Source: Mrakia gelida | Lineage: Eukaryota; Basidiomycota; Tremellomycetes; Cystofilobasidiales; Mrakiaceae | Assembly (NCBI GenBank): GCA_024345305.1 | Contig: BRON01000013.1 | Coordinates: 62,001 to 126,000 of the forward strand | DNA length: 64,000 bases | Reading direction: 5' to 3' | Part shown: one piece after another, positions 33,389 to 46,605 of the stretch | Position numbering within the stretch: position 1 is the first letter of the stretch | How the letters are laid out: the number at the start of each line of letters is the position of its first letter | The notes under the pieces: model-generated | Told to the model about the DNA's origin: nothing | The model's input: the letters and a program-made list of their open reading frames with translations, nothing else | Databases searched by the model: none | Position numbers and translations under genes: made by a program

Positions 33389-36300
33389 TCAAAGCTCAGA
33401 AGCTACTCGAGCCTTGTTAAAAGCCACAACCACACCCTCGATCTTCTTGTAGAGCCAGAGCTTGCTTCCCTGTTCGGCGAGAGGGAGGAAGGGACCGGCG
33501 ACGCCTCCCTTGAGGACGAGGGAGATTCCCGACGGCTCGAGGCTGATGGACTGGAGCTCGTGGTAAGGGACGTCCCAGACCTGCTTGAGCTTCATCGACC
33601 TCATGAGGAGGATTCGCTCGTTAGTGATCATGCAGACCGAGTCGTCGTTGGGGAAGTCTGGAAGAAGGCGGCGGAAGGTCAGCTCGCGTCGTCGGTCGTG
33701 CGCGGACCTCAACGAAACGAGAAAATGACTCACCGAGGTGAGCGACGTAGGTTTCCGAGAAGTACTTCCCGTTCTCGAGATCCTTGAGCCATGACTGTCC
33801 GAGAGCTTCACGAGACGAGAAGGGCTGAGTGGGCGAGGAGGAAAAGGAAAGGCGGTCAGCGCAAGCCAAACATCAACGAACGAGGGAGGAGGAACGAACT
33901 CGAAGAATTCCATCTGGAGCGATGTACCGAGTTAGACGAGAACGTTCGATCTCATTTCCGTCGAAGACGGTAGTCGTGTTTCGGATCCCTGGAGAGACAA
34001 AGTCAAGAAAACAAGTCAGTGAGAGCTGCAATCTTTCGACGAGCGACGCGAGAACGAACCTTGAGTGGCCGTTGAAGCGAAGTCGAAGACTCCAACCACG
34101 GGCTTGGTTACGATCCCGACGAGACCCTTCCCTACGCCCTTGAAGAAACCTCCAGCTCCTCCCTGCTCGGCTCCCTCGATCGGTTTCATCTGCGAAGGAA
34201 GAGGAGGACGAGTCAGCACGAAGAACTCGGACCGGATCGAGAGCAGAACCAGACTCACAGCAAGACCTTCCAGTCCACTAGCGACACTAGTTCCAAAGGC
34301 ATGAGCTCCGGCAGCGAATCCGTAACTGCGAAGGCGCGAGGAAGAGAGGTCAGTGAGCGAAGGCATTTGTCGAGCCGCGCTCGAGAACGAACGACCACTC
34401 ACAGAGCGTGCCTCGGCTTGTTCCGACGTTGAGCCATTCGACGACGAGCCTGGTACTCGGGATCGAGGGTAGCAGCCGAGATACCTGAGAGAAGTGAGGT
34501 GGTCAGAGAAGAAGAACGAAGAGAAACCTCTACGCGTCGAAGCGAAACTCACCCTTTCCGATCGAGCCCGTAACCTTCGCGATACTATCACTGACTCCGA
34601 AGACGGTCTTCTTGACGAAGCTCGTTGCTCCCTGTTATCCAGGCAAAGAAGGTTCAGTCATCGATTCGTAACGAGAGGAAGAAGACGGGACAACGCGACT
34701 CACTCGAGCGATTCCACTCGCGAGCTCCTTGTTTCCGTGAAGAACGAATCCTTGGTAGGGCTCGTAGAAGATGTCGTGGACTCCTGAGCTGACGTTGTTG
34801 AACAGACCGACTGGGTTTCCGAACATGTCGGCGGATCCGAGGATTCGATAGAGTTGAGCGGTGAACTGGTTCGAGTAGTGGAGGATGATTCGACCTTGGA
34901 GCGAGGGGAGTGAGAGCCGGACGTTCTCGACAAGTAGCGCGTTCAGTCGAACGGGGGCAGCGTTGACGTTTCCGAGGGCCATGGTAAGAGCGTTGAGAAG
35001 GAAGAAGATGGGGTTCCTCGAGCTTCGTCTGCGGGTTAAGGGAGAGAAAACGAGGGTCAGCCTCGGGGACGCGTCGACACGAGCGGGCACGGCGGCGGAC
35101 TTACTGCTTTTCCTCGACGTTGACTCGATCCGTTCTCATGAAGGAGAGCTCCAACTGAATCGGCTGAAGAGCGAGAGACTCGAAGTAGACTGGAGCTCCT
35201 CCAGCGGCGGGCTTGGGCTCAGGAATTCCTCCTGGGACCTCGATGAGGACGCTGAAAGGGGAGGAGAAGATGCGAGAGTCAGCGTCGTTTCCTCGTCGAT
35301 TCGAAGGCGGCGAAGACGAAGGCGAGATCAAACACTCACTCCTCAGCACTATCTTGCCACGATGCTCCCTTGAACTGGGAGAAGTCGTACAGAGCGAAGG
35401 CGAAGTCCTCGTCGAACTCGATGGTCATCGCCTGGAGGAGGATGGACGCGTACTTGATGTAGAGGACTCCGTGAGCTGATAGGTGAGACGAGTGAGAGAA
35501 AAAAGAGTCAGGAGGTAGTCGAAAAGGGACGGAATTGGAAAGATAACAACTCACTCTCGTCCTTGAGCACGATAACCGAAGACTGGAGGGTCGGGTGCGA
35601 CTCGAGATCCTTCTCGTCCTTGGGCATGACCGTAGGGTAGAAAATGATCGGGAAGAGTCCTCCAAAGAGCTGGTTGTCGATCTGGATCCACTTGCAGTTG
35701 ACCGAAGCGGAGTACGAGGTCGCGGTGTCGATGTAGCGAAGCTCGAGTCCTCGGAACGAGACGTAGATCATCTCCTGGACCTTCTTGTTGAGAACCGAGA
35801 TACCGATTCCTTCGAACTCGACGCTGATCGTCATGTTGACCGAAGTGTCGGTCGGAACAGCCTCGAAGGCGACGGTGCTGTCCATCGTGCTCGAGCGAGA
35901 AAGCGATCCTCGACCAGTCGGCTTGAACGCGCTTTGACCTTCGACGTAGTTGGAGATGACGAGGAGCTGAGTAGGACCGTCTGCACGAACGTCGAGGGAA
36001 ACGACCTTGGGAGATCCGTCGCGCTGATAAATAGGAGGAGAGCGAAAGGGGTCAGCACGAAGAAGGGAAGGTCGAATGGAACGAACGACGCGACTCACTC
36101 CTGTGACCCTGAAGGGCTGCAAAATTCCGATCTCCATGACGTCGACGAGTCTCTCCTTTCCGTTGGCGATGAGCTTGATCTTCTTGCTCGTCTCGGCGGG
36201 AAGCTCCCAGGTGTACTTCGCCGAGGACTGAGCCTTGACGTGGTTGAGAGTTCGAGACTTCCGAGCGGGTTCGACCATACCGTCGGAGGGTTTCGCGTCC

Positions 36301-39300
36301 TGCGAGGAGAGAAGAGAATCAGCTTGGAGATTTTTCGTGAGGCTCGTCGTGAGAGGAAGACTCACCGTCTGACAGAAGTCGAGCTCGAGATCGGTATCGT
36401 TCTGGATTCTGAAGGGCCAAGGCTCGGTCTCCTTGCTAAACTGGATGAAGATGATGGGTCCTTCGATGTTGACCTCGACTCGAACGAGTTCTCGATGAGC
36501 TTTCCGTCCTTCTCGAGCTGGTCGATCAAGGGTGATGTGGACTCGACCGATGTCGACGATGTTGAAGGGGGCAGACCTGTGAGAAGGAAGGAGGAAGAAG
36601 AGGGACAAGCGTCAGACGCGTCGCACTTGATTCGAGGATCGGAGACGTCGAGTCGAGACTCACCACTCCTCGTTGACTCCTTGGTAAGCGATGACGACTC
36701 TCTGATCTCCTGCTCGCTTGGTGAGTTGATGAAGAGGAGCTCGCTCTCCAGGCGTGAGATGAACGAAGCCTTCGTTGTGCTCCTGTCGGAAGTTGATCGT
36801 CGAACCGAGGTTGTTCTTGAACATGAACCGAGGCGAGAGGGTGATGACCTTCGTAAGCTTGTACTGTAAGGTGGAAGAGCGAGTGCTAACTCAGTCAGTA
36901 AAGGAAAAGGAAGATCGAGATGAGAGAACGACTTGCCTTTCCAATTCCCTCGACGTAAGAAAGACCGGTGTGGATGTCTTGTCGTCCGTTCGCAGAGTCG
37001 ACGAGAACCTCGAGATCGGCGGCGACTGTCTCGAACGAGAGAGGCTGGTAGCAGAGCATCGTCAGCGAGAGTAGCGAGCGAGAGAGAGATACGAGGAGGA
37101 TCGACTGACCTTCGACCAAGCAGAGTCTCCGAAGCGAAGGAAGCACTTGTTCCGACGATCCGAGCTGGCGAACGAGAACATGAACGGCGTGGGCTGCTCT
37201 TTGAGATGATCGTCTGGAAGTGAGAAAGACGAGGGTCAGCATGAGAGAAGAAAACGCGAGAAGAAAGGAACTCACCTGCGAGAACCGCCGTCCCAGCCAC
37301 GTCTCGAGGCTGACCGATCCAAGTCTTCGAGCGTATCGCGAGAGGCAGACCAGTCTTGTTGAGGAAGATGTAGGGACTGTAGATCTGGACCTTGAAGGCT
37401 CCGCTTGGGTCGGGGTACTTGCTGTGAAGCGAGACGGGTAAAGGTCAGCTTCGAAAGCTGCAGGCGACGAAGGGAGTGGAGAAGAGAGGTGAGACGAACA
37501 CGTAGTGGATCTTGAGGTTCAGCTTGAGACCTTGCTTGTCGGTGAGAACGAGAGTATCCTCGATGTTGAAGTCGTCCGGGTTGTCGGTGTTGATGATGGC
37601 GAACTCGGAGGGCTTCAGTTCTGTGAAAGGAGACGCCAAAGAGTCAGCGAAGTCGAGACGCGAGCGACGAAAGAACGAGCGAGAAACGAACCTGAGTCTT
37701 GGACTTGGACGCTCAGAAGAAGGAGATGCGACAGCTCGACTTGATGAACTGGGCTGATGCCACCTTTGCGAAGGAAGATCGAGCTGTTGAGACTGGTGTT
37801 CTTGTCGAAGACTCGGTACTTGATGTCGAAGGGGAGCAGGTTCTCGATCTCGACTGGAGCACGAAGCCGAAGGGTCGTTCGAGGATATCGCCTGAAGAGA
37901 AGGAGAGAGTGGTCGTCAGTGAGGGAGAGAGAAGCGTCGAGATATCGAAAAACTCACTTCGACTCAGCGTCTCCGTCGTCGAACACCGACGAAGCTTGGA
38001 ATCGGAAGGGAGCCTCGCGAGAGTCGTGGGAGCGGCAAGCGATGGCTCTTGTCGGACGGTTTTTTAGGTCCTCCCAATGCAGACTCTCCGTCGACCACGA
38101 GAAGTCGAAGCCAGCTGGAAGGGAAGGAAAGAACGAAAATCGATCAGTTTGGAATCGAGAGCGAGACGAAAAACTTCAGAACTCACGATCTGGTCTAATC
38201 TTGAACCTCTTATGGTAAGCAGCCTCGATGGGAAGAGAGCAGTCGTCACCAGGAGCTGGCGAAGAGAGAGAGAGGAGAGCAAACGAGAGTCAGCCGAGCG
38301 AAGACGCGAAAGAAGAAGGACGCGACGCGACGCGACTCACCGATCTTGAAGATGGCCGTTCCGGGCTTTCCGTTCTTCTCGATAACGATGAGCTCGACTG
38401 GGATGTGGGTGAGGTTCTGAACTCGAAGGGGAGATCGAAGGGTGACAACCTTGACGTTCTTGACGAGCTTGATGTCGCAGATGAGACGGTGAGGGTTCTT
38501 GTCGAGCCGAGGTCGAAGAGCATGAGGGAAGTCTCCCTCTCGATCGACCGAGACGTTCTGAAGGTCTTCCCAGTCGGCTCCGATGATGTGGACGCTGAGA
38601 GAGTGTTGGCTGAACTCGCCGACGTGCTGAAGATACGAAGAACGAAGATCAGCCTCCGAGTGAAGCGAGAAGACGAGAACGAGGTCAAACTTACCTCTCG
38701 AAGAGTCTTGTAATCCTCGAACCTCCAAGCGATGTCTCCACCGTCCTCGATCTTGGTCCTGTTCTTCGTCGGACGACCATCAGGCCAGATCTCGATGGGG
38801 TATCCAGTCCTGTTTCGAACCGAGTAGGGAGCGTCTCCTCCTCGAGCGTTCTTGAGGATCCTGTCACTCTCGGTCGTCCACTGGGTGTAGGAGGTGATGG
38901 CGAGCTCGATGAAGGAGGCAGTGACGTTGAGCTCGAGTCGTTCCTTCGACGTGAAGCTGACGGCCATCTTTCCGGCTTCTCCTCCAGCTTCGGAACGAGC
39001 GACCTGAGGAAGAGTGCACGAGCAGTCAGTTTCGCGTCCTCTGGGGAAGATGGGAAAGAGAAGAGCGAGCTCACTCGAAGCATGAACTGGTAAGGCTCGA
39101 GAAGAGGCTCCCAAGCCGAGTTGGTGAGGTTGTAGTACTTGATCGACGGCTTGATCGAGGTGATGAACTTGAGCTGTGAGAGGGAAGGCAAGGGAGCGAG
39201 AGGGTCAGTACTCGAAGTGGACGAGCGGAGAAGGGCGAGAAAGAAGGACGAACATCTCCAGACCAGTCGTTGACGGTCGCGGTGAAGGCTCGCGTGTGAA

Positions 39301-42300
39301 GGTGAAGGAGGGGGAGCTCGTGGAGATCTCCGATGAGGATTAGTTGGAAACCCTCAATGGTCGCTTTGAGCTGCGGAAAGGACGGAGAGAGTAACAATCA
39401 GCTCTCGTCCGACGCGAGTGAGCAAAAGGAAGGAGAGAGACGCGACGAACATGTTCCTTCGAAAGAATGATCGTCGGCTTCGCGACGTTGCTCCTCGAGA
39501 CCGTCGACCGTCGTGCCGTCTTCGCTCGAACTGGTGAGGTGCTGAACGATCCTCTGGAAGCTCTCGAGCTGCGACGACGGTTGGCCTTGGAGGAGGAAGG
39601 GTCGAGGAAGGAGGAAGCGTTGTCGTCCGTCGCGACCGCTGACTCGGGGTTGGGGTCGAGAGGCGAAGGTCGAGCGGAGAGAGCGATGGCTTTGTTGACG
39701 ATCTCGGTGATGAGCATGATGTCCCGGTAGGAGGCTCGGAAGATGATGGGCTGGACGTCGAGGTCGATATCCGTCATCTGATGCGAGGCCATTCGTCGAG
39801 AGTCGATGGAGAGGGTGAGGTCGATCTCATCGAGGAATCGAACTGTTTCCGTGGGTCGATCCATTCGGAGAAGAGCCATTCCAACCTTCTGGATATTGAG
39901 GGCGAGAATTCCCTGGGCGCGGTGGAAAGAGAAGAGTGAGGAGGGTCAGCGGAGGAAACGATCCAACGGGAAGACGCGTCGAGAAAGCGAAGCTCACCTG
40001 CTGAGACATCAAAAGCTGCTCGACCGTGAGCTGAATCGCCTGAGAGTCCGGCTGAGAGTCGCTCGCTAGGATGAGGATGGTGGAAGTGACGACCTCGACT
40101 CGGAAGGCGAGGGACGACGACGATGGTGGAGCTGGGAGCGGCTTCTCCTCGTCCTCCTGGATGTCGACAAACTCGGAAACCTCCGCTGGATCTGCTGGAG
40201 GGAAGGCGCTGAGGAAGAACTCGACGAGGGCAAACATCGGGTCGGCAGCGAGAATGATCTTGGGACTGTCGACGGTAACGATGGCGAGAGCTGACTTGTC
40301 GGACCCTCCGGACATGGTGTAGTGAACGAGTCTGCGAGGAGGCGGAAGAGGATCGTTAGCTCGCGCACAGGAAACGGACGAGTGAGATGCTGACTCGACT
40401 TACAGTTGATCTCCGTCGTGAACAGCAGCTGGGATGATCTCCCTCCAAACCGACTCTCCCTGCCTGGTGTTCGACATCGTCACGTCTCTCAACATGACCT
40501 CCGCGTCCATCGATCCATCCGAGAGGATCTTGAAGTTAACCCTCGTCGAGATGAGTGAAAATTTGGCGATGCTTCCAGACTTGAGCGACTCCTGATCGGT
40601 GACCTTCGCGTCGAAGAGTTCGAGGTTGATCGACGAGACGGCGAAGGTGAAGTCGAGTTTCCTCCAGAGCTTGACGGCTTCTCCATCCTTCCCATGAGCG
40701 ACGGTTCCGAGCTCGGGCTTGAGGTCGACGGCGAGAGAGTCCGAGTCCTCGGGAGCAGGAGTCGAAGGCCCTGTGGAAGGACCTGATTCGGAGATGGGGG
40801 ACGGAAGTCCAGGGGTGGTCTCGTCTTCGTCCTCCTCTCCGGTGTCGAGAACTCGAGGGATGGATTGGAGGAGAGACATGATGAGGCAGTACTGGCTCTG
40901 GGAGAGTGCGAGCTTGACCGGGGAGAGTTGACCGGTGATCTGAAGAGCGAGCGAAAAAAGAAGAGGACAAGGTCAGCGAAAGTCGAAATGAGAGACGCGG
41001 CGAGTCGAGAGTCGAGAGCTCACATTCGTATCCACGTCCGTGAAGTTCGTCTGACGATCGATCTGGCCTGGCTGGACGATGTCGAAGGTAAGACTGACGT
41101 CATCGATGATCTGAAGGGTCGACTGGACGTCCTTGTCGTAGAACTCAGACGTGAGCTTGATTCCGTGAAGTCCAGCGTCGATTTTGTTGTCGCCGAACGA
41201 TCCTCCGTCGTAGCTGTTGCGAGCGACGATCTCTCCAAGCCGAGTAACGAGGACGTCCTTGGAGAAGGCTCCGTCTCGAGGGAAGACAATGATGGGCGTC
41301 TTGATGATGATATCGAAGTGCATCCTCTCCTTCTGAAGCTCGGACGCTCGTTGAACCGCTGCCGACGAGACCGCCTGGGACGTCGCGTCGTACATCGGAC
41401 GAAGTCGAGAAAAGAGGAGAGCGAAGCAGTAGAGGTCGTGGATGGGTTGCTCCATGAAGTTCATCCTGAGCGATCCTGCTCGAAGGAAGACCGACGAGTT
41501 GTAGCCGGGGAAGGTGGCGTGGTCGTTGGGATCGAAGGTCTCGTAGCTGAAGTCCACGACGTCGTCTCCCTCGACTGAGAGAAGCTTCTTGAAGCTCTCG
41601 TCCTTGACCGCTGTCGGCGAGTCGTCCGTGATCGAGAGATGACCGAGGGTAGCTCCGACTCGAAGGGTGGGTCCTCGAAGGAGAAGGGAGACCTCCCCTG
41701 CTTCCATGGCGAGGGATGCGAGTCGGGAAGATCCGTCGTGGAGGAGGACTTTTCGAAAGAAAAGAGAGGATCATCAGCGAAGAGCGAAAGGAAAGGGGTT
41801 GCAGAAACAACGCGAACGAACCTCGAGCTCGAGTGAGCTTGACCCTGACTCGAATCTTGTCCGAGGGAGCCTCCGAGTTGATTGGAGCTGGGACGTCTGG
41901 TGAGGCCGGTGATCCATCCGCTGGAGAGACGACTGCTGTAGCAGCTGGTTCTTTGTCCTTGGGAACGAAGGTGGTCATGATGTAGTCGTAGAGGGAGAGG
42001 ATTGGGACGGGAGCGACCGAGAAGTTGAAGGTCGAGAGCTCGACGGCGATGGTTTGATCGACTCCTTCGTAGACGGTGTGGAACTCGGGAGACGCCTTCT
42101 GGACCTTGGAGTACTTGAGTCGAACGAGATCGTGTTCGTGGTCGGTGTTGGATCCGGTGTGGTCTGAGGAGACGAGAGGATCCGAAGCCTTTCCGTTCTC
42201 GATCATGGCGAGAGAAACCGACCTGAGGAAACAAAGCGAAGGTCAGGACACGCGCAAGAGAACGAAGGGGGCGAGTGAGACGTACCTGAGGAAGAGATCC

Positions 42301-45300
42301 ACACTCATATCGAACTTCTTGAGAGCGAACTCGAGTCCGAAGCCTTCGAGCAGGGCGTCGGCAAAGTGGCGATCTGGACCTCCAGGTTGAGACTTGAAGA
42401 GCGAGGCCTGGAGTTTCTCGACCGAGAACTTGAACTCGAAGCTTCGTTGGTGAAGGTCACTCGTCTAGAAGGGAAAATAAAGTCGATTATCAGTCACTTC
42501 GTCGACAAAAGTAATTCGAGGTGAAGAGAGGAGGACGAAGACTCACATCCGACGTGATCTCGGGAGCCTCGAAGAACTGATCCGTATGCTCGTCCGCATC
42601 TGCGGTCCCTGGGTCGTCGACGACACTCTCGTTCTCCTCAAGGTTGTACTCCTCGATGTTGGGACGTTGAAGGAACCCTCCTCCTCGACTGAAGTGACGC
42701 GACGGAGTCGAAACGGGTCCCGCTGGTCGTTCGACGGCCTGCGAATCGGGAGAGTCGTCTCCGAACTTGGGGATCGTGACGTCGATGAACCTCATGAGAG
42801 TCTCTGCGGAAGGGAAGGGAGGTGGGGGAGCGAGGTCAGCGCGAGAGAGGGAGTTCGAAGCGAAGGAAGAAGAGAGAAGAGACGCACTGTACTTGTTGTC
42901 TGAGAAATTGACCTGCAAGACGGGGAGCTGTCCCGAGATCTTGAATCGAGTGATGTTGGGAGCGTTGAGAATGGCGTTCTGAACGAGGAAGGACATGCTG
43001 ATCCGTTCGAGGATGTGAAGCTCCTCGCTGATGTCGTCCGAGTCGAGAGCGGCGATGCAGGATTCGAGGTCGTTTCCCATCAGAAGCTGTGGGAGAGAAG
43101 AAGACGAGAGGTCAGCAGTGTCTCTCGCACTGGGCTGCAAGAGCGAGACGGAAGCTCACCTGAGCTGACTCGAACCGAACGTCGAACCGATCGAACATGA
43201 GAGCCTCGAGTTCGACGAAATCCTCGTCGGTGTACTTCTGCTCTTTCTTGGCTTCGATCTGCTGGAGAGCCTTCTTGGAGACGAGATCACTGGAGATGGC
43301 AATGTGACCAGCGTCGAGAACGATGTGCTGGCAGATCTTGGTGGTGATGCTGGGTGAAGCCGAAGAGAAGGAAGTCAGCAAGACGCGACGAGGCGAGGGT
43401 GAGAGATGCTCGAACTCACTCCTCGGGAATGATGATGATAGGAGCGTTCATGTCGAGCTTGATGTCGATCGTCTTGTGTTGCTGGTAGGACGGGAAAGGA
43501 GCGAGGGAGAGTTCAGTTCGAGAAGTGAAGAAGGGAGAAATAGAAAACGAAAGACGAACCTGCAGCGCAAACTCCAATCCAGCACGAGTTTCCTTCCGGA
43601 TACCGTCCAGGGTCTCGCTCGCGACGTCCTGATGAAAAAAGGTCAGTAGTCAGCTACCGAGATCGACGTGAACTGGAGTCGAGAGAGAAGGGAGTGGCTT
43701 ACGATCAGCGCCGTGATCGACTCGAGCTGACTCTCTGGAGGTTTGAAGAACCTGACGACGTTCTCGACGTATCCCTTGTGGTAGATGATCTCGAGGTGTC
43801 GCATCTTGACCGTGAGAGCGTTGTCGGCTCGTTGATCGAGAGGGTTGTGTTCGAACCTGAGCGAGAAGAAGGGGTTCTCCGCGTCCGCCTCTCGACTGAT
43901 CTCCTCCATCTCCTCGTCCGGATCCGCCGACGGGTCGTTGTCCTTCTCTCGAACTCCTCCGACCTCCTCCTTGACTCGAACGATCTGAGGGTAAACCGAG
44001 TTGGCTGTCGTTCCATCGTAGACTCTGAATCCTCCGAGGGTGATCGTCGCGTCGAAGCTCTCGGTGAGTTGGACGACGTCGGCTTGGAACGCGTCCCAGA
44101 CGACGGACACGATGTCGAGACCTGCTCCGTGGGGATCCTGTCGAAGAGCGAACGATCCAGTCTTGAGTTTGGCGGTAACTCGCATCTTGAGAGCGTCTCG
44201 AGGGATGTCCGGTGAAGGTTGTTGGTTGTCTGGATCGTATCCGACCAAGCTGAGAAGTCCTCGTCGATCCTCGTCCGTCATGTTCTCGTCCTCGGCAGGA
44301 GCGTCCGTATCCTTCTTGGCTCCCGTTCCAAACGCCCATCCAACCCAACCGACTGGTTTCGGAGGAGCTGCAGCCTTCTTCTCCTCCTCGAGCTTCCGAC
44401 GAGTCGCGGCGTCCTTTCGGAGCTCGGACTTGGCGATGGAGCGGTAGAACCTGATGTCCTCGTAGGAGAGATTTTTCTCGAGAGATTGGAAGTCGGTGAG
44501 ATCCTGAAGGGGAAGGGATGGGGAGACGAGAAGAGGGTCAGCCCAGCTGGACGAGGCAGCTCGAGAAGGAGCGAGAGAACGAAAGAGGACTCACGGATCC
44601 AGTCAAAGCTCCTCCAGTCGCCTTCTTCATCTTGGAGAAGAGCTCGACGTAAGCTTTTCTGTCGTCCCTCCTCTCGGCGAAGAATCCCCAAGACCATTTC
44701 CTGTTCTTCTCGTGAACCTCCGACCTAATCGCGTCGAGAGCGAATCGCAACCTCGCCTTCGCAGGGTTCTCCTCGATGAGTTGGGGAGCAGGATGGAAGC
44801 GACGGTACTGAAATCGAGAAGAGGATGGTCAGTTCGAAGATCAGTGTGCGCGAGGAGCGTCGAGAGGACTCACCTGCTGAGTTCGGTTGTAGAAGTGGAA
44901 GAGGTCGACCATCGAAAGGGTGTCTCGGTATTGATCGTCGTCGACGACGAATCCGAACTCGTCGAAGAGGACCTGAGCGTCGATGAGAGGAGTGTCCTTG
45001 TCGACTTTCCGGTTCATGATGACCTGGGAAAAGGAGAGATGAGGTCGGTCAGTCAGAGCGAGCTCGTCGCGTGAGGATGAGAGGTGCGAACGAAACGAAG
45101 GACTCACTCGACCTTCTCCCGTGACGGGCTTCAGTACGAACTGATGGTCCTTGATCTTCTCCGAGTTGGATCCATCGGCTCTCGAGATCTGGTGAGTTTC
45201 CAAGGAACGAAGTCAGAGAGAGCTCGGCCTGAAGAAGAGCGAAACGAAACTTCGAGCTCACGAGATTCAAGAAGTTGGCGAGCGTTTCGTCTCGAGTCTT

Positions 45301-46605
45301 CCCAGCGATCGTTCCCACGTCCGTATCGAAGTAAACTGCTAGACTCTTGAGCTTGGCCATCTGTCAAAGAAGGACATAGCGGCGAAAGGGGGTCAGGAAG
45401 GAGCGTCCACAGTCAGCGAGAGACGAGGAGGAAAGGACGAACCTTGTGAAGAGCCTTGGTCGAGTCGTGAATGAAAGCCTCGATCCAGTTCTCGTCGGTA
45501 GAGACGGCTTGGAACTCGGCGAGGGTGAGACCGACGGCGAAAGGATGCTGTTGAAAGAGATAGGAGTGGAAAGATACTCGAGATTAGCTCGAGGATGAAG
45601 AGACGACGAGAGAGGGAGGGAGGGGAAGGGAAGCTCGAAGCTCGCCACGAACCTCTGGTGTACTGAGACGATCCTCGTATCGGATGTGGATGTTTCGAAC
45701 TGTGATTTGAAGGTTGTTGATGACGTTCCTGATCATTCCAGCCATGATGGACTCGTTCTTCTTCTGCTCCTCTGTGAGAAGAACGACGAAACGCAACGCG
45801 AGATGATCAGCTTCGACCTCTCCATCTGGTCGAGGAAAGGAGAGCAGGGACTGACCACTTCCTCCTGACTCCTCTACTTGACTTTTGAGATCCAAAGCCT
45901 CAGCTCCATCTAGACGCTCCTGCTTGGCTGCTTGAGCCCTTCGGTCGTCCTCTGCTTGGTCGGTCTGGAAGGGGGAGAGAGAGGGGAAGGGGAGGAAGGA
46001 GGGAGATTGATTGAGTTGAGCTTCTTGTTTCCAAGCTCGTCGCTGTCCTCTCCTGCATCCGAATCAAGAAGGGAAGTTTTTCTGCTTACCTTACTCTCTC
46101 CACTTGGTACTGCTAGAAGGTAGAGATCCTCGATGACTACTCTGACCGGGCTCTGACCGAGCGTGAGATAGGGAACGGAGAGGTGAAGGGATCCGAGGTG
46201 ACCTTGAGATCCAAGGAGAAACGGGATGCCGTCGAGAGTGAGCTTGGGAGAACATAATGAAGAGCTGATAGAGATGTATTGATCGCTGTACTAACCCTCG
46301 ATAACGTCTACTGGAAGTCTGAACTTGTCTAGAGCTTCTTTCTTGAGCTTGAGACCTTTGAGGACGACCTCTCCGCTGAAGAGCGAGATGTTCAGCTGAT
46401 CCGTGTTCAAGTTGTCCACGTACGGAGCAAGAAACTTGTTGAGCATCTGGAGGGCATTGAGTTGAGTGTATACAAGGGTTAAATGTCGTCAGCTACAGTC
46501 AGTCGTACGAGCGAGGAAGGAAGCAAAGGAAGGAAGGAGAGAAGCTCAAGAACGAACCATCGAAACGAAGCTTCGAAGCTGAGAAGAAGGTCCCCAGGTG
46601 CTCAT
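33389..46605 (-). CDS. VPS13: VPS13 bridge-like lipid-transfer protein
   Basis: A very large peripheral membrane protein that forms a hydrophobic groove between organelles and moves phospholipids in bulk. The gene covers 13.2 kb with some forty short introns, giving a protein on the order of 3,000 residues, the usual VPS13 size. The N-terminal chorein motif reads KFLAPYVDNLNTDQL, NISLFSGEVVLKGLKLKKEA, LDKFRLPVDVIE and VRVVIEDLYLLAVPSGE. The VAB adaptor-binding region includes FPVEIENLLPFDIKYRVF, PSGAFKVQIYSPYIF and NKTGLPLAIRSKTWIGQPRD. The C-terminus ends with a PH-like strand set, WDVPYHELQSISLEPSGISL, to TGA at 33389-33391. The start at 46605 (MSTWGPSSQLRSFVSM) is tentative: the canonical MLE/MFE leader is missing and a leader exon could lie further upstream. 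I did not check every exon join. Confidence 0.93.

Noticed and set aside
35595..36869. Long plus-strand frame of 424 residues opposite VPS13
   Set aside because: It is the mirror of conserved VPS13 exons, rich in Asp/Arg/Glu/Ser from reversed codons, and has no start context or domain.
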